Shown: positions 1 through 9,116 of the stretch, piece after piece | Layout of the letters: every line of letters starts with the position of its first letter | Numbering within the stretch: the first letter of the stretch is position 1 | From: an uncultured Oscillospiraceae bacterium | Lineage (GTDB): Bacteria > Bacillota > Clostridia > Oscillospirales > Oscillospiraceae | Assembly (NCBI GenBank): GCA_934623575.1 | Contig: CAKTVL010000007.1 | Location: 1-64,000 of the forward strand | Direction of reading: 5' to 3' | Length of the DNA stretch: 64,000 nt | Position numbers and translations under genes: made by a program | The notes under the pieces: model-generated | What the model was told of the DNA's origin: nothing | What the model saw: only the letters and a program-made list of their open reading frames with translations | Database searches by the model: none

Positions 1-77
1 ACGGTATCGTCGGCGATCTGTTCAAGGTCGTCCCCGAGCTGATCGAGTCCATCAAGGCTGCCAAGGCCGCCAAGTAA
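1..77 (+). CDS. etfA: Electron transfer flavoprotein alpha subunit, C-terminal end (partial)
   Basis: Only the last 24 codons are present, read in the frame starting at base 3 and ending at TAA 75-77. The tail begins GIVGDLFKVVPELIE and ends in a short Lys/Ala stretch. This matches the usual C-terminus of EtfA (GIVGD, then VVPxLxE), the FAD-binding subunit that accepts electrons from acyl-CoA dehydrogenases. The call rests on this short motif alone. EtfA would fit the anaerobic fermentative gene set seen later in the window. The 5' part lies outside the window, so partners such as etfB or bcd cannot be checked. Confidence 0.7.
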   Translation, partial: GIVGDLFKVVPELIESIKAAKAAK

Positions 78-105
78 CCTTACCCTCTCTCTTTTCTCTC
101 TACCC

Positions 106-243
106 GCTCTCGCTGGCGGGTGCGCCCGGACCCGTTGGAACCCCCTTTATACGACCTTCATCAATACACCATCCTTTTCTTACCATTTTTTTCTTTTCTC
201 TTTTTACCTCTCTCCGGGTCCCGGCGCACCTGCCAGCGAGAGC
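106..243. repeat. 138-bp MITE-like element with 29-bp inverted repeats
   Basis: Arms at 106-134 and 215-243 are inverted copies over 29 bp with 27 identities. One of the two differences keeps a G-U pair in RNA. The 80-base centre is strongly pyrimidine-rich on the plus strand. The element is flanked by the direct repeat ACCC (102-105 and 244-247), which could be a target-site duplication. No coding sequence is seen inside. It lies between the etfA stop and the terminators at 254-338. Confidence 0.6.
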
Positions 244-253
244 ACCCGAGCAC

Positions 254-287
254 AAGACCTCCGACCCATCCGGGCCGGAGGTCTTTT
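254..287 (+). terminator. Rho-independent terminator (etfA)
   Basis: The stem AAGACCTCCG/CGGAGGTCTT closes a 12-base loop and is followed by TTTT. It is separated from the etfA stop by the inverted-repeat element at 106-243. Confidence 0.7.
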
Positions 288-303
288 CCTGCCGTATGCA
301 CAA

Positions 304-346
304 GAAAGGAGCACCCCTCCGGGGGTGCTCTTTCTCGTTTTTTACT
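304..346. terminator. Bidirectional terminator
   Basis: The hairpin AAAGGAGCACCCC/GGGGTGCTCTTT has T-rich sequence downstream on the plus strand and a pyrimidine tract on the minus strand. It lies just beyond the stop of the 56-aa gene at 342-512 and between convergent genes. Confidence 0.65.
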
Positions 347-512
347 GCTTGCGGGCGGTGATATATTCGTCGCCGGGGCGCCAGTAGGGGCACTCCCTTG
401 TGTCGGCGGCCAGGAACCGGGCCATCTCGTCCTCATCCAGGTCCATGCCGCAGACGTAGTCGTCATACGTCTCGTCGTAGCTGTACCACACACAGCTCTC
501 GCATTTGTCCAT
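342..512 (-). CDS. Small Cys-rich protein, DUF6472-like
   Basis: A 56-aa acidic protein beginning MDKCESCVWYSYDE and ending GDEYITARKQ. Four cysteines (CxxC near the N-terminus, one near residue 21, one near residue 41) and the CPYWRPGDEY segment match a small conserved family of Clostridia that I recall as DUF6472. Its function is unknown. The four Cys could bind a metal, which is inference. Its ATG shares the A of the MATE stop codon in a TGATG overlap, so it is almost certainly translationally coupled to the transporter. Confidence 0.72.
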   Translation of the reverse strand: MDKCESCVWYSYDETYDDYVCGMDLDEDEMARFLAADTRECPYWRPGDEYITARKQ

Positions 513-1915
513 CACACGTCCTCCACCAGCCGGTGGCTGTCAAACTTACAATGCCGGTAGTATATCAGTGTGGCCACGCTGCACACAAACCACCCGGCGG
601 GATAGCTCAGGGCGATGGGGATGACCTCGTTGGACACATAGTTGGCCACCACATAGAGATACACCTGCCGGAAGGCCACGAAGGACCCCAGCATGATCCA
701 CATGGGCATCTGGCTGTTGCCCGCGCCGCGCAGGGCGGCGGAATACACCTGATTGATGCAGAAGAAGAAATAGAAGGGGGACAGCAGCCGCAGCAGCAGC
801 GCGCCGTAGGCCACCACCTCGCTCTTGCTGTTGAAAATGGCGGTCAGGTCCGGGGCCAGCAGCAGCACCGGCACCAGCAGCACCGCCGTGACGGCGAAGG
901 ACAGGTACAGCGCTGTGCGGACGCCCTTTTTGGCCCGTGCGGTGTCGCCTATGCCCAGGTTCTGCCCCACAAAGGTGGTGCCGGCCATGGAGATGGACTG
1001 CACCGGCAGGATCACCAGCTGGTCCACCTTGGTATAGGCGGTCCAGCCGGACATGCAGTCCGTGCCGAAATGGTTGATGTAGCTCTGTACGAACACATTG
1101 GAAAACGCGGTGATGGCCATCTGCAGCGCCGCGGGGATGCCCACGGCCACGATCTGCCGCAGCACGGACCAGGTCATGCGCAGGGCCCGCAGCTCCAGTT
1201 TGATGCAGCCCGTCGCCCGCAGCAGCACCCACACGGTCAGTATGGCTGACACGCCCTGGGCGATAATGGTGGCGTAGGCCACGCCCTCCACGCCCATGCC
1301 GAACCTCAGCACGAACAGCAGGTCCAGCCCGGTGTTCAGCACCGCGGATACCAGCAGGAAGTAGAAGGGGCGGCGGGAGTCGCCCACGGCGCGGAGGATG
1401 CCGGAGCCCATGTTGTAGACCAACAGGCCGATAACGCCGGCAAAATAGATGGTCAGGTAGGTGCGCTGCTCCGGGGCCACCTCGGCCGGCGTGTTCATCA
1501 ATCGCAGCATCAGCGGGATCATGAGGATGCCGGCGGCGGTGAACGCCACGCCCAGCAGCAGCGTCAGCAGCATGGAGGTGTGGACCGCCTGCTTGACCTT
1601 GTCCTCGCGCCCGGCGCCGTAGTACTGGCTGATGACCACGCCGGCGCCGCTGGCCAGCCCCAGGAAGAAGCCGATCAGCGTGTTGATGACCGGGGTAACG
1701 GTGCCCACGGCGGAAAAGGCCTCGTTGCTGACGTAGTTGCCCACCACCCAGGTGTCCACCATGTTGTAGAGCTGCTGGAAGAGATTGCCCACCATCAGCG
1801 GCAGGGCAAAGTTGATCAGGTGCTTTGTGATGCTGCCCTGGGTCATATCCACATCGTACCGCGCCGGGCGGTGGTGGGTGTGGAAGGGCAGGTGCAGGTG
1901 GGTAGAATGGCGCAT
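512..1915 (-). CDS. MATE family multidrug efflux transporter
   Basis: A 467-aa polytopic membrane protein of usual MATE length. The segment MTQGSITKHLINFALPLMVGNLFQQLYNMVDTW near residue 24 is the typical start of the first MATE repeat, and a second six-helix repeat follows. MATE proteins export cationic drugs or metabolites using Na+ or H+ gradients, but the substrate cannot be read from sequence. The start has a good ribosome site (AAGGAG, about 8 bases upstream). A promoter at 1963-1991 and a 20-bp palindrome at 1940-1959 precede it, suggesting a local repressor. It is coupled to the 56-aa gene downstream. Confidence 0.9.
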   Translation of the reverse strand: MRHSTHLHLPFHTHHRPARYDVDMTQGSITKHLINFALPLMVGNLFQQLYNMVDTWVVGNYVSNEAFSAVGTVTPVINTLIGFFLGLASGAGVVISQYYGAGREDKVKQAVHTSMLLTLLLGVAFTAAGILMIPLMLRLMNTPAEVAPEQRTYLTIYFAGVIGLLVYNMGSGILRAVGDSRRPFYFLLVSAVLNTGLDLLFVLRFGMGVEGVAYATIIAQGVSAILTVWVLLRATGCIKLELRALRMTWSVLRQIVAVGIPAALQMAITAFSNVFVQSYINHFGTDCMSGWTAYTKVDQLVILPVQSISMAGTTFVGQNLGIGDTARAKKGVRTALYLSFAVTAVLLVPVLLLAPDLTAIFNSKSEVVAYGALLLRLLSPFYFFFCINQVYSAALRGAGNSQMPMWIMLGSFVAFRQVYLYVVANYVSNEVIPIALSYPAGWFVCSVATLIYYRHCKFDSHRLVEDV

Positions 1916-1939
1916 GGAGGCTCTCCTTGAAAAAAACGA

Positions 1940-1959
1940 TGTAAAATACTGTATTTACA
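1940..1959. promoter_or_regulatory. 20-bp palindrome, likely operator of the MATE gene
   Basis: TGTAAAATACTGTATTTACA is an almost perfect palindrome just downstream of the -10 box of the MATE promoter, about where transcription should start. This position and shape are typical of a MarR-, TetR- or BlaI-type repressor site. No such regulator gene is adjacent. Confidence 0.55.
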
Positions 1960-1962
1960 AGG

Positions 1963-1991
1963 ATTTTACCATATCCTTAGCGATGGCGCAA
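1963..1991 (-). promoter_or_regulatory. Promoter of the MATE gene
   Basis: On the minus strand TTGCGC (1986-1991), a 17-base spacer and TAAAAT (1963-1968). Confidence 0.5.
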
Positions 1992-2050
1992 CAGGAAGAG
2001 TGTATAAGAAACAAACAAGAAAGGGTGAGAACACATGAGAACGAGACGAA

Positions 2051-2082
2051 AAAGCCCCGCGCGGCCAGCGGCGGCGCGGGGC
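2051..2082 (-). terminator. Terminator of the SSB-like gene
   Basis: GC-rich stem GCCCCGCGC/GCGCGGGGC followed by TTTTTC on the minus strand, 54 bases past the stop codon. Confidence 0.75.
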
Positions 2083-2135
2083 GCAGATCGCGGGGCAGTG
2101 CGCGGGGGAAAAAGCGCGCGGGAGAGGCGGGCGGG

Positions 2136-2756
2136 TCACGAAGGGAATTCCTCCCGGTCTGCGGGGCGCATGACAGAGACCTCATAGGCGGTGCGGTCGG
2201 TGGTGACGCCGTTCTCTGTTTTGGAGTAGATGCGGCTTTGGACGCGGCCCTCGATGGTCAGGCGCGCACCGGTGTGCAGCAAGGCGGCCTGCTGGGCTAC
2301 GGCGCCCCAGGCGATGCAGGGCAGATAGTCGGCGCGGCCGTAGCGGCGGTTCACCGCCAGGATCATGTCGCAGATCTCCCGGCCCAGGGGCGTGCGGCGC
2401 AGCAGTGGCTGCTTGCACAGGACGCCGCTGAGCAGGATGCGGTTCAGCGGCTCGCCGGGATCGGGGGAGAGCGTCTGGGCAAAGACGGAGATGACCAGAC
2501 GGCTGCCCTGGCCGCTCTTGTTGTTGAAGGAGCGCAGCTGGCCGGTGATATGTACCGGGGCGCCGGGGACCACCGGCGTCAGCAGCAGGAGCGGACGGGG
2601 CACGATCACCGGCAGCTTGTCCGCCTGGCCGGACAGGCGCAGCACGGACAGGGTGAAGCGGTAAAAGGCGCAGCCGTGGTTCACATGGGACAGCACCGGC
2701 GCGTCCTCCGCCGTGCCCCGCAGCTCCACGCGGTTGTAATTCAAGTCCATAGGCAC
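2136..2756 (-). CDS. Single-stranded DNA-binding protein-like, tandem OB folds
   Basis: 206 aa. The second half (from about residue 97) looks like a canonical SSB OB fold: LNRILLSGVLCKQPLLR, then a basic segment, then GARLTIEGRVQSRIYSKTEN and TAYEVSV near the end. The first half (NYNRVELRGTAEDAPVLSH) reads as a second, more divergent OB unit. It lacks the long acidic tail (DDDIPF type) that housekeeping SSBs use to bind partners, so it is probably an accessory SSB paralogue. It is monocistronic with its own terminator and divergent from the radical SAM gene. The DNA target and role are not visible. Confidence 0.75.
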   Translation of the reverse strand: MPMDLNYNRVELRGTAEDAPVLSHVNHGCAFYRFTLSVLRLSGQADKLPVIVPRPLLLLTPVVPGAPVHITGQLRSFNNKSGQGSRLVISVFAQTLSPDPGEPLNRILLSGVLCKQPLLRRTPLGREICDMILAVNRRYGRADYLPCIAWGAVAQQAALLHTGARLTIEGRVQSRIYSKTENGVTTDRTAYEVSVMRPADREEFPS

Positions 2757-2860
2757 ACCTCGTTTGTTAAGATGCTCCAGCCTATGTGGGGCGGACGGGA
2801 AATATACCCCTTTTCAAACGGCGCGGGATGTGGCATACTATTCCAAAAGGAGTTGATACC

Positions 2861-3730
2861 ATGCGTTACAAGGGAAAAGTCTACCGTCCGCCCAGCGAGG
2901 CCTACAGCCTGATCGTGCAGGTGACCTACGGGTGCAGCCACAACAAGTGCGCCTTCTGCGACATGTACGACGACAAGCACTTCGCCATGCGGCCCATGGA
3001 CGAGATACGGGAGGACTTTGAGCTGGCCCGGCGGGTATACCACCGGGTGGACCGGGTGTTTCTGGCGGACGGCGACGCGCTGATGCGCCGGACCGACGAC
3101 CTGGTGAGCATCCTGGGGCTGATCTACGGCCTGTTCCCGGAGTGCCAGAGGGTGGCGTGCTACGCCTCGCCCACCAGCCTGCAGATCAAGTCGGAGGAGG
3201 ATCTGCGGACGCTGCGGCAGAAGGGGCTGCAGCTGGTGTACATGGGGCTGGAGTCTGGCTGCGACGCGGTGCTGGAGCGGATGCGCAAGGGCCACACCGC
3301 CGCGGAGATCGTGGCGGCGGGGCAGAAGGCCAAACGCTGCGGTCTGGGACTGTCGGTGACGGCCATCTCCGGGCTGGGCAGCGTGGAGCTGTGGCGGCAG
3401 CACGCGGAGGACACGGCCCGGGCCGTCAGCGAGATGAAGCCGGACTATCTGGGGCTGCTGACGCTGATGGTGGAGCCGGGCACGCCGCTGGAGCAGTGGG
3501 TGCGGGAGGGCAGCTTTACGCTGCTGAGCCCCCTGGAGGTGCTGAAGGAGACGGAGCTGTTTTTGCAGCAGGTGGACAGCCAGGGCACCGTGTTCCGGGC
3601 CAACCACGCCAGCAACTATCTGACGCTGAAGGGCACGCTGAACGACGACCGCCAGGCGCTGCTGGGGCAGATCGCCGCGGCGCTGGAGGGCCGCCGGGAC
3701 CTGAAGCCGGAATTTCTGCGGGCGCTGTGA
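2861..3730 (+). CDS. Radical SAM protein
   Basis: 289 aa from the ATG at 2861, which has AAAAGGAGT 6-8 bases upstream. An upstream in-frame ATG at 2786 lacks a ribosome site. YGCSHNKCAFCDMY near residue 25 gives the three cysteines for the [4Fe-4S] cluster, with CX4CX2C spacing rather than CX3CX2C. FLADGDAL and YMGLESGCDAVLERM are the later barrel motifs common in the Elp3/HemN-like superfamily. The substrate is unknown. It is followed directly by the promoter of the trpS leader and has no clear terminator. Confidence 0.85.
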   Translation: MRYKGKVYRPPSEAYSLIVQVTYGCSHNKCAFCDMYDDKHFAMRPMDEIREDFELARRVYHRVDRVFLADGDALMRRTDDLVSILGLIYGLFPECQRVACYASPTSLQIKSEEDLRTLRQKGLQLVYMGLESGCDAVLERMRKGHTAAEIVAAGQKAKRCGLGLSVTAISGLGSVELWRQHAEDTARAVSEMKPDYLGLLTLMVEPGTPLEQWVREGSFTLLSPLEVLKETELFLQQVDSQGTVFRANHASNYLTLKGTLNDDRQALLGQIAAALEGRRDLKPEFLRAL

Positions 3731-3738
3731 AATTTTTC

Positions 3739-3766
3739 TTGACATCCGGAGAAAAGGTGGTAAAAT
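3739..3766 (+). promoter_or_regulatory. Promoter of the trpS-trpB operon
   Basis: TTGACA (3739-3744), 16-base spacer, TAAAAT (3761-3766). It starts 9 bases after the radical SAM stop codon. Confidence 0.8.
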
Positions 3767-3772
3767 AACCCC

Positions 3773-5138
<1,366 letters not shown>

Positions 5139-5192
5139 CAAGGACGGACCATGGCGCTGGGCGCTGACCAATATCGAAAGGAGACAACTGCC

Positions 5193-6584
5193 ATGAAAGA
5201 ACTGCAGAACCGCGACATTCCCTATAAGATCTATCTCTCCGAGGACGAGATGCCCCGGTATTGGTACAATGTCCGCGCCGACATGAAGACCAAGCCCGCG
5301 CCCCTGTTGAACCCCGGCACCCTGAAGCCCATGACCGCCGAGGAGATGGGCCAGGTGTTCTGCGCCGAGCTGGTGAAGCAGGAGAAGGACGACGACACCG
5401 CCTTTATCCCCATCCCCGAGGACGTGCGGAACTTCTACCGGATGTACCGCCCCTCCCCGCTGGTGCGGGCCTATTGCCTGGAGGACAAGCTGGGCACACC
5501 GGCGCACATCTACTACAAATTCGAGGGCAACAACACCTCCGGCAGCCACAAGCTGAACTCCGCCATCGCCCAGGCCTATTACGCCAAGGAGCAGGGCCTT
5601 ACCGGCGTGACCACCGAGACCGGCGCCGGCCAGTGGGGCACGGCGCTGAGCATGGCCTGCGCCTATCTGGGGCTGGACTGCCATGTGTTCATGGTGAAGT
5701 GCTCCTATGAGCAGAAGCCCTTCCGCCGGGAGGTCATGCGCACCTACGGCGCAGACGTGACGCCCTCCCCCTCCCTGACCACCGAGGTGGGGCGGAAGAT
5801 CCTGGCCGAGTTCCCGGACACCACCGGCTCTCTGGGCTGCGCCATCAGCGAGGCGGTGGAGTGCGCCGCCTCCACGCCCAACACCCGCTATGTGCTGGGC
5901 AGCGTGCTCAACCAGGTGCTGCTGCACCAGTCCGTCATCGGTCTGGAGACAAAGGCGGCGCTGGACAAGTACGGCATCAAGCCCGATGTCATCATCGGCT
6001 GCGCCGGCGGCGGCTCCAATCTGGGCGGCCTGATTTCCCCCTTCGTGGGCGAGATGCTGCGGGGCGAGGCGGACTACCGCATCATCGCGGTGGAGCCGGC
6101 GTCCTGCCCCAGCCTGACCCGCGGCGTTTTCAAGTATGATTTCTGCGACACCGGCAAGATCTGCCCCATGGCCAAGATGTACACGCTGGGCAACGGCTTC
6201 ATCCCCTCCGCCAACCACGCCGGCGGCCTGCGCTACCACGGTATGAGCAGCACCGTCAGCCAGCTGTACCACGACGGCTATCTGGAGGCGCGCAGCGTGG
6301 AGCAGACCGCCGTGTTCGAGGCGGCGGAGCTGTTCGCCCGCTGTGAGGGCATCCTGCCCGCGCCGGAGAGCAGCCACGCCATCCGCGTGGCCATGGACGA
6401 GGCGCTGAAGTGCAGGGAGACGGGGGAGGCGCGCACCATCGTGCTGGGTCTCACCGGCACCGGCTACTTCGACATGGTGGCCTATGGCAAGTACAACGAC
6501 GGGGTGATGAGCGACACCATCCCCACCGACGAGGAGCTTGCCCGCGGCTTTGCCACCATTCCTGACTTCCCCGGCAACGAATAA
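5193..6584 (+). CDS. trpB: Tryptophan synthase beta-like subunit, long form (TrpB2 type)
   Basis: 463 aa, longer than classical TrpB (about 400). PLP-binding lysine lies in SGSHKLNSA (K120) and the phosphate loop is GGGSNLGG near residue 272. An N-terminal extension and the ITTETGAGQWG-like segment are typical of the TrpB2/TIGR01415 group. The enzyme condenses indole (or indole from TrpA) with serine to give tryptophan. No trpA or other trp gene is nearby, and it shares the T-box with trpS. The ATG at 5193 with AAAGGAG is chosen over an ATG at 5151. It may mainly salvage indole, which is inference. Confidence 0.92.
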   Translation: MKELQNRDIPYKIYLSEDEMPRYWYNVRADMKTKPAPLLNPGTLKPMTAEEMGQVFCAELVKQEKDDDTAFIPIPEDVRNFYRMYRPSPLVRAYCLEDKLGTPAHIYYKFEGNNTSGSHKLNSAIAQAYYAKEQGLTGVTTETGAGQWGTALSMACAYLGLDCHVFMVKCSYEQKPFRREVMRTYGADVTPSPSLTTEVGRKILAEFPDTTGSLGCAISEAVECAASTPNTRYVLGSVLNQVLLHQSVIGLETKAALDKYGIKPDVIIGCAGGGSNLGGLISPFVGEMLRGEADYRIIAVEPASCPSLTRGVFKYDFCDTGKICPMAKMYTLGNGFIPSANHAGGLRYHGMSSTVSQLYHDGYLEARSVEQTAVFEAAELFARCEGILPAPESSHAIRVAMDEALKCRETGEARTIVLGLTGTGYFDMVAYGKYNDGVMSDTIPTDEELARGFATIPDFPGNE

Positions 6585-6598
6585 GGACGATTTACGGG

Positions 6599-6627
6599 AA
6601 AAAGACCGCCGAAAGGCGGTCTTTTTG
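6599..6627 (+). terminator. Terminator of trpS-trpB
   Basis: Stem AAAGACCGCC/GGCGGTCTTTTT with a GAAA loop, 15 bases after the trpB stop. Confidence 0.9.
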
Positions 6628-6648
6628 CGGCCTTTTTCCTGCGGAATC

Positions 6649-6677
6649 TTGACAACGGCGACTCCGGCGGGTAGAAT
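6649..6677 (+). promoter_or_regulatory. Promoter of proS
   Basis: TTGACA (6649-6654), 17-base spacer, TAGAAT (6672-6677). Confidence 0.85.
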
Positions 6678-6725
6678 ACTAAGTCGGCATCTACTCTATA
6701 ATAAGCAAAGGAATGGTATGTATCT

Positions 6726-8165
6726 ATGGCTAAGGATCAGAGAAATGTGGAAGCGATCACTCCCATGGAGGAGGATTTCACCAAGTGGTATACGGACATC
6801 TGCCTGAAGGCGGAGCTGGTGGACTATGCCAGCGTCAAGGGCTTTCTGATCCTTCGACCTTACGGCTACGCCATTTGGGAGAATATCCAGAAATACATGG
6901 ACGCGGAGTTCAAAAAGACCGGCCACGTCAACGTGGCCATGCCGGTTTTGATCCCGGAGAGCCTTCTGAAGAAGGAGGGCGAGCTGGTGGCCGGCTTCGC
7001 GCCGGAGGTGGCGTGGGTCACCCACGGCGGCAGCGAGCAGCTGGAGGAGCGTCTGGCCTTCCGCCCCACGTCCGAGACCATGTTCTGCGACCACTGGGCC
7101 CACGTGCTGCACAGCTATCGTGAGCTGCCCATGCTGTACAACCAGTGGTGCTCCGTCATCCGCTGGGAAAAGACCACCCGCCCCTTCCTGCGCAGCCGCG
7201 AGTTCTGGTGGCAGGAGGGCCACACCATCCACGAGACCGCCGCCGAGGCCGAGGCCGAGACGGAGCAGCAGCTGAACTGCTACGCCGACGTGTGCAAGAA
7301 CGCGCTGGCCATGCCGGTGGTCAAGGGCCGCAAGACCGACAAGGAGAAGTTCGCCGGCGCCGAGGCTACCTACACCATCGAGTGCATGATGAAGGACCAC
7401 AAGGCTCTGCAGTCCGGCACCAGCCACTTCTTCGGCGATAAGTTCTCCCGGGCCTACGACGTGACCTTCACCGGCCGGGACAACACGCTGCAGTATCCGT
7501 TCCAGACCAGCTGGGGCGCGTCCACCCGCCTGATCGGCGCCATCATCATGACCCACAGCGACAACCACGGCCTGGTGCTGCCCCCGGTCATCGCCCCCAC
7601 TCAGGTGGTGGTGATCCCCATCGCCCAGCACAAGGAGGGCGTGCTGGAGGCCGCTGCGGCCCTGCGGGACCGCCTGAGCGCCGCCGGCATCCGCGTCAGC
7701 ATGGACGACAGCGAACAGTCCGCCGGCTGGAAGTTCGCCCAGTATGAGATGAAGGGCGTGCCCCTGCGTGTGGAGATCGGCCCCAAGGACATGGAGAAGG
7801 GCCAGTGCTGCATCGCCCGCCGCGACACCGGCGAAAAGACCTTCGTGCCCCTGACCGAGCTGGAGAGCGCCGTCAAGCAGCTGCTGCAGGACGTCCACGA
7901 CAACCTGTACGCCATGGCGGAGAAGAACCTGGAGGACAACACCTTCGACATGACCACCTGGGAGGAGGTCAAGGCCATGGCCCAGGGCAAGGGCGGCTTT
8001 GCCCGCACCAAGTGGTGCGGCAGCCTGGAGTGCGAGCTGGCCATGAAGGAGAAGGCCGGCGTGTCCAGCCGCTGCATGCCGCTGAAGCAGTCCGGCACCA
8101 CCGGCAAGTGCGTGGTGTGCGGCAAGGAGTGCACCACCGACATCTACTGGGGCGTGGCGTATTAA
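6726..8165 (+). CDS. proS: Proline--tRNA ligase, archaeal/eukaryotic-type
   Basis: 479 aa, the short ProRS architecture without the bacterial editing insertion. Class II motifs are visible: FRPTSETMF with the following helix, RWEKTTRPFLRSREFWWQEGHT (motif 2), and GASTRLIGAIIMTHSD toward motif 3. The C-terminal half has the anticodon-binding domain and the extra zinc-like domain with CGSLEC and CVVCGKEC, ending in the characteristic Tyr. It charges tRNA-Pro. It is monocistronic, with a consensus promoter at 6649 and a terminator after the stop. Confidence 0.96.
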   Translation: MAKDQRNVEAITPMEEDFTKWYTDICLKAELVDYASVKGFLILRPYGYAIWENIQKYMDAEFKKTGHVNVAMPVLIPESLLKKEGELVAGFAPEVAWVTHGGSEQLEERLAFRPTSETMFCDHWAHVLHSYRELPMLYNQWCSVIRWEKTTRPFLRSREFWWQEGHTIHETAAEAEAETEQQLNCYADVCKNALAMPVVKGRKTDKEKFAGAEATYTIECMMKDHKALQSGTSHFFGDKFSRAYDVTFTGRDNTLQYPFQTSWGASTRLIGAIIMTHSDNHGLVLPPVIAPTQVVVIPIAQHKEGVLEAAAALRDRLSAAGIRVSMDDSEQSAGWKFAQYEMKGVPLRVEIGPKDMEKGQCCIARRDTGEKTFVPLTELESAVKQLLQDVHDNLYAMAEKNLEDNTFDMTTWEEVKAMAQGKGGFARTKWCGSLECELAMKEKAGVSSRCMPLKQSGTTGKCVVCGKECTTDIYWGVAY

Positions 8166-8172
8166 GAAGAAT

Positions 8173-8210
8173 CAAAAAAGAACAGTCCGTGAAGGACTGT
8201 TCTTTTTTTG
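8173..8210. terminator. Bidirectional terminator between proS and the minus-strand gene
   Basis: AAAAAAGAACAGTCC and its inverted copy around GTGA, with A and T tracts on both sides. It serves the convergent genes ending at 8165 and 8211. Confidence 0.9.
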
Positions 8211-9113
8211 CTATGCTTTCTCCCAGTCCGCGGTGAGGGTGACAGGGACGGTGGTGCGCCAGTCGGTATCGCCGTCGGCGGTCCTGGCAAAGAAGGCGGG
8301 GGCGGGCAGAAGGTCCACCCTCTCCCCTGCCGCGTTCAGCCAGCCGGCGAAGCGATAGCCGTCGCGGGTGGGCTGCGGGTAGGCGCACAGGTACACGTTG
8401 CCGCCGGAGGCCATAGGCACCGCCGCCTCATAGGTGACGGCATTGATGCCGTCGTCCAGCGTCAGGGACCAGGGGTAGCGGCTCTGCTCCGTCAGCCGCC
8501 AGGCGGCGCGGAGCACAATCGACCTCTCCCCTGTATCTCCGGGTCTGATGGACGCCGCGAAGTCCGCTGTCAGCGGGTCCGGCACCGTCGTCCAGACCTT
8601 TCCATCCGCGGTGTCATACCGGCCCGCCCAGCCCAGGAACGCATAGCTGCCATCGGACGGCGTCTCCGGCTGGGGCAGCGCCAGGGGCGTATCGGACAGC
8701 GCGGCCATGTCCACGGTACCCTCGGCCAGGATCAGGGGCACGCCGCTGTCGTCGAAGGTATCGTTGTATATGGTATAGTGCAGAACACCGGCGAGGGGCT
8801 CCGGCTCCGGTTCCGGCGGAACATACGGCTCCTGCTGGACCGGCGGGGTGTCCGGCGTTGCGGGGGCGGGATCCTCCGCTGTGCCGCCGCCGGTGACGGC
8901 CACCGCCGTCATGGCCGACAGGCCCACCAGCATAATGGCGATCTTTTTCCACTTGGCGGCCTTCTTTTTCAGCGCGGCGGCACTTTCCGCGGCGGAGGCC
9001 TCGCCGGGAAGGACGGTGTCCGGCGGCAGGACCTCCGGCGGGAGGGCAGCGCACTCCGGTGGAGGGGCGGCGTGCTCCTGCGCCAGGGTAAACTCCTTGT
9101 TCTTCTCTTCCAT
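8211..9113 (-). CDS. Membrane-anchored hypothetical protein with InlB-like repeats
   Basis: 300 aa. An acidic and Pro-rich cytoplasmic N-terminus (residues 1-50) leads to a basic stretch and one membrane helix (about 55-73, IAIMLVGLSAMTAVAVTGG). A Pro-rich linker follows, then an extracellular part with two sections resembling the Listeria-Bacteroides (InlB B-repeat) fold: GSYAFLGWAGRYD and YPQPTRDGYRFAGWLNAAGE. Such repeats occur in Gram-positive surface proteins. No enzyme motif is seen. It starts 3 bases after the mscS stop, so it is cotranscribed with the channel. Confidence 0.7.
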   Translation of the reverse strand: MEEKNKEFTLAQEHAAPPPECAALPPEVLPPDTVLPGEASAAESAAALKKKAAKWKKIAIMLVGLSAMTAVAVTGGGTAEDPAPATPDTPPVQQEPYVPPEPEPEPLAGVLHYTIYNDTFDDSGVPLILAEGTVDMAALSDTPLALPQPETPSDGSYAFLGWAGRYDTADGKVWTTVPDPLTADFAASIRPGDTGERSIVLRAAWRLTEQSRYPWSLTLDDGINAVTYEAAVPMASGGNVYLCAYPQPTRDGYRFAGWLNAAGERVDLLPAPAFFARTADGDTDWRTTVPVTLTADWEKA

Positions 9114-9116
9114 GGC

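Noticed and set aside
106..243. A retron-type non-coding RNA (long inverted arms around a loop)
   Set aside because: No reverse transcriptase or retron effector gene is within the window, and the arms match end to end as in a MITE.
1955..2185. A 76-codon minus-strand frame between the SSB-like gene and the MATE gene
   Set aside because: It runs through the SSB terminator and the MATE promoter, has no ribosome site and a low-complexity Arg/Pro/Cys product.
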